Notes under the pieces: model-generated
Told to the model about the DNA's origin: nothing
What the model saw: the letters and a program-made list of their open reading frames with translations, nothing else
Database searches by the model: none
Assembly (NCBI RefSeq): GCF_003604195.1
Contig: NZ_QXGR01000012.1
Coordinates: 1-64,000 of the forward strand
Length of the DNA: 64,000 nucleotides
Direction of reading: 5' to 3'
From: Simplicispira lacusdiani
GTDB taxonomy: Bacteria; Pseudomonadota; Gammaproteobacteria; Burkholderiales; Burkholderiaceae_C
In this document: positions 44,401-51,840 of the stretch, piece by piece
Layout of the letters: each line of letters opens with the position of its first letter
Position numbering within the stretch: the stretch's first letter is position 1
Program-made: the position numbers and the translations under genes

Positions 44401-45326
44401 CAGAACCAGTCGGAGGACAGGTTGGCGAAGTCGGCGATCTGGCGGGTGCGCTGCTGCACCAGGCGCTCGGCGTTGGCATAGGCCTCGCGCAGGGCGTTGT
44501 CGGCCCGGTGTTTCTCGGTGATGTCGGTGTAGGTGGACACCACGCTGCCATCGGGCAGCGGCCGGTCCACGATCGACAGCACCGTGCCCTCGGGGCTCGT
44601 GTATTCGAACGTGTTGGCCTGGCCTGCGCGCACGCGGGCCACCCTGCGGGCCACCAGGGCGCGCAGGGCATCGTCGTCCGTGGCATGGCCGGCGCGCTGC
44701 GCATAGCTGCGCAGCAGGGCCTCCATGGGCTGGCCCAGGCACACCGCGTCCGGGGGCCAGGCGATCAGCTCCAGGAACCGCTGGTTCCACACCACCAGCC
44801 GCAGGTGCGGGTCGAACAGGGTGATGCCCTGGTCGATATGGTTCACCGCCTCGTGCAAGCGGGCCAGGCTGGATTCCACGGTCTGGCTGGCGTGGCTGAG
44901 CAGATCGGTCAGGCAGGCCGGGGCCTGCGCGCCCGTCCCGTCCGGCGCGATGGCCGGTGCCTCCTCCCGCCGGATCTGCAGCAGCGAGGTCACGCAAAAG
45001 CGCACGATCCGCGCCAGCGGCCGCACCACGTCGAGCGGCCCGGCGATGGCGAAGCAGGCCAGCCGCCGGCCCGCCAAATCGATGCCCATGTTGATGCCTT
45101 CGCGCTCGGTGGCCGAGTGCCGTGCCTCTTCCGCGCTGAAGCGGTATTCGTCCATCTCGCCGCGCATGATGCGCAGCGCGACGGGGTGGATGCCGCCCAG
45201 GCGCTGGCGCTCGCTCGACGCCACGATGCGACCGTCGTGGTCCATGAAACTGCAGACCAGGCCCAGCTCGGCGTGCAGCATGTCGCAGAGTTCCTGGGCG
45301 AACGGGATGTCGAGTGGCATGGGCAT
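41481..45326 (-). CDS. Diacid-recognition/multi-PAS/GGDEF/EAL signalling protein
   Basis: The 1281-residue protein starts with a domain resembling the CdaR sugar-diacid recognition domain (about 3-120: FAQELCDMLHAELGLVCSFMD, EREGINMGIDLAGR). Four to five PAS/PAC domains (about 150-850), a GGDEF domain (GGDEF at 918-922) and an EAL domain (EAL at about 1050, DDFGTGYSSLAYLK later) follow. The GGDEF motif is intact, but the inhibitory I-site position reads SEGD instead of RxxD. EAL catalytic residues look intact. It could both make and break c-di-GMP. No membrane helix is visible, so sensing is probably cytoplasmic. Start ATG 45326; ATG 45320 is an alternative. Confidence 0.88.
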   Translation of the reverse strand: MPMPLDIPFAQELCDMLHAELGLVCSFMDHDGRIVASSERQRLGGIHPVALRIMRGEMDEYRFSAEEARHSATEREGINMGIDLAGRRLACFAIAGPLDVVRPLARIVRFCVTSLLQIRREEAPAIAPDGTGAQAPACLTDLLSHASQTVESSLARLHEAVNHIDQGITLFDPHLRLVVWNQRFLELIAWPPDAVCLGQPMEALLRSYAQRAGHATDDDALRALVARRVARVRAGQANTFEYTSPEGTVLSIVDRPLPDGSVVSTYTDITEKHRADNALREAYANAERLVQQRTRQIADFANLSSDWFWEQDAEFRFTRFFGHSTEKLRRDPKDFMGKRRWDMPIQGVSAEQMAEHIACHERHEPFRRFEYEITAADGSIQYFSVNGAPRFDDQGRFVGYHGMGSNLTELRRAELAIHERERQLAQIVDGTPLATFVIDARHRTTHWNRACAALTGVDAAAVIGHGDVWRALYPSPRPTLADLLVDQASDETLALHYPSFQHSALIAGALEAELSLPSNDQGREERWLHITAAPLRDAQGKLTGAIETLQDVTGRKRDQRLLEERSTALQQAYGQMEQRVRERTEELSRQLSFMRQLIEAIPSPLFYKDAQARYLGCNSAFEAFIGKPASELIGKTPHDIAPSKLADRYLAADREILDQPGKQIYESQVRHADGQLHDVMFHKATFTHPDGSVGGLVGVMLDITERKRMENDLRQAATVFDNSAEGVIIAEKDGTIIGVNRAFCTITGYDRAEVIGQTPRLLQSGRHDRRFYSGMWETIGQHGRWQGEVWNRRKSGEVYPQWLSITAVRDPHGQPTHYVATFSDITHQKQNEERIQLLAFSDPLTSLPNRRLLLDRLEHALIVSARNQQRGALFFIDLDDFKGLNDTRGHYIGDLLLQQVAQRLVACVSEGDTVARLGGDEFVVMLEGLGQDGMQAVQQAEAVGAKILHALNEPYALQGTVHHNTPSIGVALFGEPQGTVEDLLKQADLAMYRAKASGRNALCFFDPQMQSVLAERVALENELRLALQRQDFVLHYQPQVGKAGTMIGVEALVRWQHPERGMVSPLDFIALAEDTGLILPLGGWVLETACRQLAAWALRPDRQHLTMAVNVSVRQFRHAGFVEQVLDVLERTGANPRRLKLELTESLLVTHVEDVVAKMGALKARGVCFSLDDFGTGYSSLAYLKRLPLDQLKIDQGFVRHVLTDANDAAIARMIVALSESLGLEVIAEGVERAEQRDFLARHGCHAYQGYFFSRPLPLAALETYADTSQAEAFALAGEGI

Positions 45327-45435
45327 TGCGTAAATGTCCGTAACAGGATGGCACGCTGGCGCATCCCTGGCAAGGCGGGCGGCGGAAGCGCCGCACTTTT
45401 CCGCTAACCTTGCCCATTCTGTCGAGGAGAACAGG

Positions 45436-48400
45436 GTGAACGCCAAGCGTATTGCAAAAAGTACCGCCGTTGCCTGGGGAATCGTGGTGGCCGCCACGAG
45501 TGCCCAGGCCTTGCAGATCACCCAGTTGTCCCCCCAGGGCGAGGTGGCGCGCGTGCGCCAGGTGGTCGCCAAGTTCGACGGCGCGGCCGTTCAGTTTGGC
45601 GACCCCAAGGCCCCGGCGCCGCTGGACGTGCGCTGCAGCGACGCGCAGGCCAGCAAGGGTACGGGCCGCTGGACCAGCGAGCGCGAATGGGTGTTCGACT
45701 TCGAGCGCGACCTGCCGCCCGGCACGCGCTGCACGGCGCAGGTAAAGCCTGATTTCAAATCGGCCTCTGGCGTTTTGCTGGTGGGCGCTAAAAGCTATCA
45801 ATTCAATAGCGGAGGTCCTTTCATCCAGAACCTGCGGCCCGGCACCTACGAGCCCATCGACGAAGAGCAGTTCTTCGTGCTGCAGCTCAATGGCCCGGCC
45901 ACCGTGGCCAGCGTGCAGGCCAACGTCTGGTGCGTGGCCGAGGGTGTGGGCGAGCGCATTCCGGTGCGCCTGATCGACGGCAAGGAGCGCGCCGAGCTGC
46001 TCAAGGCCCAGGGGCTGGAGCAGCAGGCCGCGCGCGACCCGCTGGCCATCGCCACGCTGGCGTGCAACCGGCGGCTCACGCCCTCGTCCAAGGTGCAGCT
46101 TGTCTGGGGCAAGGGCGTGGCCACGCCCAGTGGCGTGGCCAACAGCGTGGAAAAGCGCTTCGCCTACCAGGTGCGCGCGCCGTTCACGGCCGAATTCCAT
46201 TGCGAGCGCGAGAACGCCCAGGCCGCCTGCCTGCCCATCCGGCCCCTGACGCTCTCCTTCAACGCGCCCGTGCCTTACAAGCTGGCGGCGGCCATCCGGC
46301 TCAAGGGGGCGCAGGAAACGGTCAAGCCCAAGCTGGATGCCGATGATGAGGCCGCGCAGGCGCGCAAGGCCGACACCCTGGTCGGCAGCGTGCAGTTCGC
46401 CGCGCCGCTGACCGAGAACACCTCCTTCCAGGTGGAACTGCCCAAGGGCTTCCAGGACGCCTCGGGCCGCGCGTTGGCCAACGCCGCCAGCTTTCCCCTG
46501 AAGGTGGCCACGGGCGGGCTGCCGCCGCTGGCCAAGTTCGCCGCCGCGCCGTTTGGCATCGTCGAGCGTTTCGCCGAAGGCCCGGGCGGCCCGGCGCTGC
46601 TGCCGGTGACGCTGCGCAACGTCGAGGCCGACCTGCGCGCGCAGGGCCTGCAGGCCGGCAATGGCGCGGCGTCCGCCGGCACGGTGGGCACGCTGCGCCC
46701 GCAGGAGGACGCCGACATCATTGCCTGGTTCCGCAAGGTGCAGCAGTACGACAGCTTCCAGGTCGAGCGCAAGCAGGCGCGGCGCGACGTCAAGGGCGCG
46801 CTGCCCAAGGCGGTCGACGGCGAGAAAGACTATGTGCAGTCGCGCATGCTCTCGCTGCTGGCCGGACAGCCGGGCGTGCGCACGCTGGAACTGCCCAAGC
46901 CCGCCAGCTCCGGCCCGCGTCCGTTCGAGGTGGTGGGCATTCCGCTGGCGCTCGGTTTCCATGTGGTGGAGATCGCCTCGCCGGTGCTCGGCCGCTCGCT
47001 GCTCGACGAGCGCCACGGCGAGGGGCGCACCATGTACGTGCGCACCTCGGCGCTGGTGACCAACCTGGGCGTGCACTTCAAGCTCGGCCGTGAGAACGCC
47101 CTGGCCTGGGTGACCACGCTCGACCGGGGCCTGGCCGTGGCCGGAGCGCGCGTGCGCGTCTCCGGCTGCGATGGCCGCGAACTGGCCAGTGGCACCACCG
47201 ATGCCCAGGGCGTGGCGCGCATCGAGGGCCTGTCGTCCGATCCGCCGCTGTGCAGCGGCCGGGGCGAGGGCGGCAACGCTTACTTCGTCAGCGCGCGCCA
47301 CCAGGGGCCGGATGGCACGCAGGACATGGCCTTCACCTGGAGCGACTGGCAGCGCGGCATCGAGCCCTGGCGCTTCAATGTGCCCACCAGCAGCGACCCG
47401 CGCCCCGACGAGCGCGCGCACACCATCTTCGACCGCACCCTGCTGCGCGCCGGTGAAACCGTGTCCATGAAGCACCTGCTGCGCAGCGAGACGCGCGGCG
47501 GCTTCGGCATCCCCCCGGCCGATCCCGACACCGTGGTCATCACCCACCTTGGCAGCGGCCAGCAGTTCACGCAGCCGCTGGCCTGGCGCAAGACGGCCAC
47601 GGGCGGGCGCAGCGCGCACGGCAGCTTCGCCGTGCCGCCGGCCGCCAAGCTCGGCGTGTATGAAGTGGAGCTGCGCGGTGGCCGGGGCGAGGGCTACAGC
47701 CTGATCACGGGCCAGTTCCGCGTGGAGGAATTCCGCCTGCCCGTGCTGGAGGGCCGCGCGGGCCCGGCCGACAAGGCGCCGCTGGTCAATGCGCGCTCGG
47801 TGCCGGTGGGCGTGCAAGTCAACTATGTGGCGGGCGGCGCCGCGGCGCAGCTGCCGGTGCGCGTGTCGGCCCTGGTGCGCGGCAAAACCCTGCACTTCGA
47901 CGACTACGACAGCTTCAGCTTCCACCCGCCGCGCGGGCGCCGGCAGGCCGGCGAGGGCGGCGAGGAGGAGCAGGCCGCCAGCCAGGACGCCCGCGTGATC
48001 GCCGACAAGCTGCCGCTCACGCTCGACCGCAACGGCGCGGGCCGCGTCACCGTCGCCGAGGTGCCGCCCGCCGGCACGGTGCGCGACCTGGTGGTCGAGG
48101 CCACCTACGCCGACCCCAACGGCGAGGTGCAGACCCTGCGCAGCACCACGCCGCTGTGGCCCGCCGCCGTGCTGGCCGGCATCAAAACCGAGGGCTGGGT
48201 CTCGGCGCGCCAGAAGATCCGTTTCCAGGCGCTGGCGTTGACCACCGACGGCAAGCCCGCCCTGGATGTGCCCCTGCAGGTGCAGGCCATCGCGCGCATC
48301 ACCACCACCAGCCGCAAGCGGATGGTGGGGGGCTTCTACAGCTACGACAACCAGACCGAGACCAAGGACCTGGGCACGGTGTGCACCGGCAAGAGCGACG

Positions 48401-51400
48401 CGCGCGGCCTGCTGCTGTGCGAGGCCAAGCTGGACGAGCCCGGCGAGGTGGAGCTGGTGGTCACGGCGCGCGATCGTGACGGCAACACCTTCGATGCCGC
48501 GTCCTCGGTCTGGGTCACGCGCCAGGGCGAGCTGTGGTTCGGCGGCGAGAACCACGACCGCATCGACCTGCTGCCCGAGAAAAAGAGCTACCAGCCCGGC
48601 GAGACGGCGCGGCTGCAGGTGCGCATGCCATTCCGCTTCGCCACCGCCCTGGTGGCGGTGGAGCGCGAAGGCATCATCGACACGCAGGTGGTGCAGCTCA
48701 ACGGCCAGGACCCGACGGTGAGCCTGAAGATCCAGGAAGGCTGGGGCCCCAATGTCTACGTGAGCGTGCTGGCGCTGCGCGGGCGCCTGCGCGACGTGCC
48801 CTGGTACAGCTTCTTCACCTGGGGCTTCAAGGCGCCGCGCGAATGGTGGACCGCCTTCTGGTACGAGGGCAAGGAATACGTGGCGCCCACGGCGCTGGTG
48901 GACCTGTCCAAGCCTGCCTTCCGCCTGGGCGTGGCCGAACTCAAGGTGGGTACGCGGGCGCACCAGATCGACGTGAAGGTGGCGGCCGACAAGGAGAGCT
49001 ACCCCGTGCGCGGCAAGGCCCAGGTCACCATCACCGCGACGCTGCCCGATGGCCGGCCCGCGGCGAACGCCGAGGTGGCGCTGGCCGCCGTGGACCAGGC
49101 GCTGCTTGAACTCATGCCCAACCGCAGCTGGAACCTGCTCGACGCCATGCTGCAGCGGCGGGCGTGGGGCGTGCAGACGTCCACCGCGCAGATGGAGATC
49201 ATCGGCCGGCGCCACTATGGCCGCAAGGCCGTGCCCGCGGGCGGCGGCGGCGGGCGCGCGCCTACGCGCGAGCTGCTCGACACGCTGCTGCTGTGGGAGC
49301 CCGCCGTCCAGCTCGACGCCAAGGGCCAGGCCCAGGTGACGGTGCCGCTGAACGACGCGCTCACCACCTTCAAGATCGTCGCCGTGGCCGACGCCGCCAC
49401 CGGGCTGTTCGGCACCGGCAGCACGAGCATCCGCGCCACGCAGGACCTGCAGATCATCAGCGGCCTGCCGCCGCTGGTGCGCGAGGACGACCAGTTCCGT
49501 GCCCAGCTCACGCTGCGCAACACCACCAAGGCCGCCATGAAGGTGGAGGTGGCGCCGCGCGCCACGCTGCTCGATCTCCAGCCGCAGACGGTGGACCTGC
49601 CCGCCGGCGAGGCACGCGAAGTGGCCTGGAATGTCACCGCGCCGGCACAACTCGCGCAGACGCGTGCCGAGGCCATTCTGTGGGAGATCGAGGCCAAGGA
49701 CCAGCTCAGTGGCGCGCGCGACGCGCTCAAGGCCCGCCAGCGCATCATCCCCGCCGTGCCGCTCACGGTGCAGCAGGCCACGCTGGTGCAGGTGGACGGC
49801 GGATTCAACCTCGCGGTGAACCCGCCGGCCGACGCGCTGCCCGGCCGGGGCGGCCTCAAGCTGGCGCTCCAGCCCAAACTGGCCGAGGGCCTGCCGGGCG
49901 TGCGCGACTGGTGGGCGCGCTACCCCTTTGCCTGCCTGGAACAAAAGACCAGCAAGGCCGTGGGCCTGCGCGACGCCAAGCTGTGGCAGACCGTGGCCGC
50001 GCAGCTGCCCACCTACCTCGACGGCGACGGCCTGGCCTACTACTTCCCGCCGCGCGAAGGCGAGGCGAACCGGGGCAGCGACGCGCTCACCGCCTATGTG
50101 CTGGCCGCCACGCACGAGGCTTCCGCCCTCAACCCCGCGTTCGGCCTGCCCGACGAGGTGCGCGCGCCCATGGAGCGGGGGCTGATCGCCTTCGTCGAGG
50201 GCCGCATCGAGCGCAACTTCTGGAGCCCGCGCAAGGACCTCGACATGCGCAAGCTCGCCGCGCTGGAGGCGCTCTCGCGCCATGGCAAGGCGCAGGGGCG
50301 CATGCTCGCGAGCATCACCATCGCGCCCAACCAGTGGCCCACGCACAGCGTGATCGACTGGCTCAACATCCTGCGCCGCGTGCAGGACGTGCCGCAGCGC
50401 GAGCAACGCCTGCAGGAGGCACAGCAGATCCTGCGCGCCCGCCTGTCCTACCAGGGCACCAAGCTCATCTTCAGCACCGAGCAGGACGACTACTGGTGGT
50501 GGCTCATGCAGAACGGCGACGTGAACACCGCGCGCCTGATCCTGGCCGTGCTGGACGACCCGGCCTGGAAGGACGACATGGGCCGCCTGGCCAACGGCTT
50601 CATCAGCCGCCAGCAGGCCGGCGCGTGGCACACCACCACGGCCAACCTGTGGGGCGGGCTGGCGCTGGAGAAATTCAGCGCCAAGTTCGAGGCCACGCCC
50701 GTGGCGGGCACGACCCGCGCCAGCCTGGGCGGCAACGCGGCCGGCGTGGACTGGAGCAAGGTCGAGCGCATCAAGCCCAGCGACGCCAGCGGCGCCGCGC
50801 ACCAGACCACTTGGTTCGGCGCGCCCGCCGCGCCCGGCATGCTGCGCGGCAACGGCATGTTCCTGCCCTGGGGCGCGGGCAAGGACAACCTGGCCGTCAC
50901 CCACCAGGGGCCGGGCAAGCCCTGGCTCACGCTGCAGTCGGTGGCCGCCATCGAACTCAAGGCGCCGTTCAGCGCGGGCTACCGCATCCAGAAAACCGTC
51001 ACCCCCATCGAACAGGCCGACAAGGCCCTGCCGCCGGGCCAGTACACGCGCGGCGACGTGCTGCGCGTCACTCTGGAGGTGACCAGCCAGGCCGATATGA
51101 CCTGGGTGGCCATCACCGACCCCATTCCCGCCGGCAGCACCATCCTGGGCAGCGGCCTGGGGCGCGACTCCGAGATCGCCACCCAGGGCGAGAAGCGTTC
51201 GGGTTCTGGCTGGCCCGCGTTCGAGGAGCGCAGCTTCGAGGCCTTCCGCAGCTACTACGAATACCTGCCCAAGGGCACGGTGACGATGCAATACACCGTG
51301 CGCCTGAACAACGTGGGTGATTTCGCGCTGCCCCCGAGCCGGGCCGAGGCCCTGTACGCGCCCGAGATGTTCGGCGAATCGCCCAACGCGCGGGTGAAAG

Positions 51401-51417
51401 TCGGGGCCGCGAAATAG
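45436..51417 (+). CDS. Bacterial alpha-2-macroglobulin with thioester motif
   Basis: The 1993-residue periplasmic protein has a signal peptide (cleaved near SAQA, residue 25) and many MG-type beta domains. An intact thioester motif CLEQ at about residue 1500 (RYPFACLEQKTSKAVG) lies in a helical thioester domain. Such proteins trap attacking proteases and are classically encoded with penicillin-binding protein 1C, as here. No lipobox Cys is present, unlike E. coli YfhM, so it is probably soluble or otherwise anchored. GTG 45436 has a GAGGAGA ribosome-binding site and starts the signal peptide. An interspersed hairpin repeat lies in frame at about residues 105-125. Confidence 0.92.
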   Translation: MNAKRIAKSTAVAWGIVVAATSAQALQITQLSPQGEVARVRQVVAKFDGAAVQFGDPKAPAPLDVRCSDAQASKGTGRWTSEREWVFDFERDLPPGTRCTAQVKPDFKSASGVLLVGAKSYQFNSGGPFIQNLRPGTYEPIDEEQFFVLQLNGPATVASVQANVWCVAEGVGERIPVRLIDGKERAELLKAQGLEQQAARDPLAIATLACNRRLTPSSKVQLVWGKGVATPSGVANSVEKRFAYQVRAPFTAEFHCERENAQAACLPIRPLTLSFNAPVPYKLAAAIRLKGAQETVKPKLDADDEAAQARKADTLVGSVQFAAPLTENTSFQVELPKGFQDASGRALANAASFPLKVATGGLPPLAKFAAAPFGIVERFAEGPGGPALLPVTLRNVEADLRAQGLQAGNGAASAGTVGTLRPQEDADIIAWFRKVQQYDSFQVERKQARRDVKGALPKAVDGEKDYVQSRMLSLLAGQPGVRTLELPKPASSGPRPFEVVGIPLALGFHVVEIASPVLGRSLLDERHGEGRTMYVRTSALVTNLGVHFKLGRENALAWVTTLDRGLAVAGARVRVSGCDGRELASGTTDAQGVARIEGLSSDPPLCSGRGEGGNAYFVSARHQGPDGTQDMAFTWSDWQRGIEPWRFNVPTSSDPRPDERAHTIFDRTLLRAGETVSMKHLLRSETRGGFGIPPADPDTVVITHLGSGQQFTQPLAWRKTATGGRSAHGSFAVPPAAKLGVYEVELRGGRGEGYSLITGQFRVEEFRLPVLEGRAGPADKAPLVNARSVPVGVQVNYVAGGAAAQLPVRVSALVRGKTLHFDDYDSFSFHPPRGRRQAGEGGEEEQAASQDARVIADKLPLTLDRNGAGRVTVAEVPPAGTVRDLVVEATYADPNGEVQTLRSTTPLWPAAVLAGIKTEGWVSARQKIRFQALALTTDGKPALDVPLQVQAIARITTTSRKRMVGGFYSYDNQTETKDLGTVCTGKSDARGLLLCEAKLDEPGEVELVVTARDRDGNTFDAASSVWVTRQGELWFGGENHDRIDLLPEKKSYQPGETARLQVRMPFRFATALVAVEREGIIDTQVVQLNGQDPTVSLKIQEGWGPNVYVSVLALRGRLRDVPWYSFFTWGFKAPREWWTAFWYEGKEYVAPTALVDLSKPAFRLGVAELKVGTRAHQIDVKVAADKESYPVRGKAQVTITATLPDGRPAANAEVALAAVDQALLELMPNRSWNLLDAMLQRRAWGVQTSTAQMEIIGRRHYGRKAVPAGGGGGRAPTRELLDTLLLWEPAVQLDAKGQAQVTVPLNDALTTFKIVAVADAATGLFGTGSTSIRATQDLQIISGLPPLVREDDQFRAQLTLRNTTKAAMKVEVAPRATLLDLQPQTVDLPAGEAREVAWNVTAPAQLAQTRAEAILWEIEAKDQLSGARDALKARQRIIPAVPLTVQQATLVQVDGGFNLAVNPPADALPGRGGLKLALQPKLAEGLPGVRDWWARYPFACLEQKTSKAVGLRDAKLWQTVAAQLPTYLDGDGLAYYFPPREGEANRGSDALTAYVLAATHEASALNPAFGLPDEVRAPMERGLIAFVEGRIERNFWSPRKDLDMRKLAALEALSRHGKAQGRMLASITIAPNQWPTHSVIDWLNILRRVQDVPQREQRLQEAQQILRARLSYQGTKLIFSTEQDDYWWWLMQNGDVNTARLILAVLDDPAWKDDMGRLANGFISRQQAGAWHTTTANLWGGLALEKFSAKFEATPVAGTTRASLGGNAAGVDWSKVERIKPSDASGAAHQTTWFGAPAAPGMLRGNGMFLPWGAGKDNLAVTHQGPGKPWLTLQSVAAIELKAPFSAGYRIQKTVTPIEQADKALPPGQYTRGDVLRVTLEVTSQADMTWVAITDPIPAGSTILGSGLGRDSEIATQGEKRSGSGWPAFEERSFEAFRSYYEYLPKGTVTMQYTVRLNNVGDFALPPSRAEALYAPEMFGESPNARVKVGAAK
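45747..45810 (-). repeat. ATAGCT/GCGC hairpin repeat, copy 5, inside the A2M gene
   Basis: On the minus strand the copy reads ATTGATAGCTTTTAGCGCCC, then AACGCCAGAGGCCGATTT. In the gene frame it encodes KPDFKSASGVLLVGAKSYQ, a segment that still looks like normal A2M sequence (the family usually has a FKS-x-x-G...Y-x-F-x-(T/S)GGP pattern). Confidence 0.7.
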
Positions 51418-51436
51418 GTGAGCGCATGGTTGCTTC

Positions 51437-51490
51437 TGTATTGATAGCTTCCCGCGCTTATCCATCAAGCGTTTCAGGCTTTTTTGGCTT
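51437..51490 (+). repeat. ATAGCT/GCGC hairpin repeat, copy 6
   Basis: The copy lies 20 bases after the A2M stop (ATTGATAGCTTCCCGCGCTT, AAGCGTTTCAGGC, T6). Its CGCTT/AAGCG stem and T-run may terminate the A2M transcript or attenuate it before the next gene. Confidence 0.7.
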
Positions 51491-51498
51491 TTAAAACC

Positions 51499-51840
51499 AT
51501 GGGGCCTGACATCGCGCTGCGCTGGGTGAAGCTGGCCCACACGGCCATCTGGGCCGTCCTGGCGGGCTGTGTGGTGGCCATTCCGGTCTTCGCGTTCCAG
51601 CGGCGGCTGGAGGTGGCTGCGGCGCTCATCGCCGTGGTGCTGGGCGAGGTGCTGGTGCTCGCGTTCAACGGCATGCGCTGCCCGCTCACCGATGTGGCGG
51701 GCCGCTACACGGCCGAGCGCCAGGCCAATTTCGACATCTACCTGCCGCTCTGGCTGGCCCGGCACAACCAGCGCATCTTCGGCGCGCTGTACGCGGTGGG
51801 CGTGGCATACACGGCGGCGGCATGGTGGGCGGGGCGGTGA
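51499..51840 (+). CDS. Small membrane protein between A2M and pbpC
   Basis: The 113-residue protein has three hydrophobic helices (about 10-35, 42-60 and 94-112) with a central hydrophilic loop holding NGMRCPLTDVAGRYTAERQ. No family name is certain; the CPLTDVA loop resembles small DUF2784-type or related uncharacterised inner-membrane proteins. Its end overlaps pbpC by 19 bases, so it belongs to the A2M-pbpC unit. ATG 51499 lies right after a hairpin repeat. Confidence 0.65.
   Translation: MGPDIALRWVKLAHTAIWAVLAGCVVAIPVFAFQRRLEVAAALIAVVLGEVLVLAFNGMRCPLTDVAGRYTAERQANFDIYLPLWLARHNQRIFGALYAVGVAYTAAAWWAGR

Noticed and set aside
44245..51765. A very long open frame on the minus strand opposite the A2M gene and part of the GGDEF/EAL gene
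   Set aside because: It has low-complexity Gly/Ala/Arg/His composition and no domain pattern. It mirrors strongly coding genes, an effect of high GC at third codon positions.
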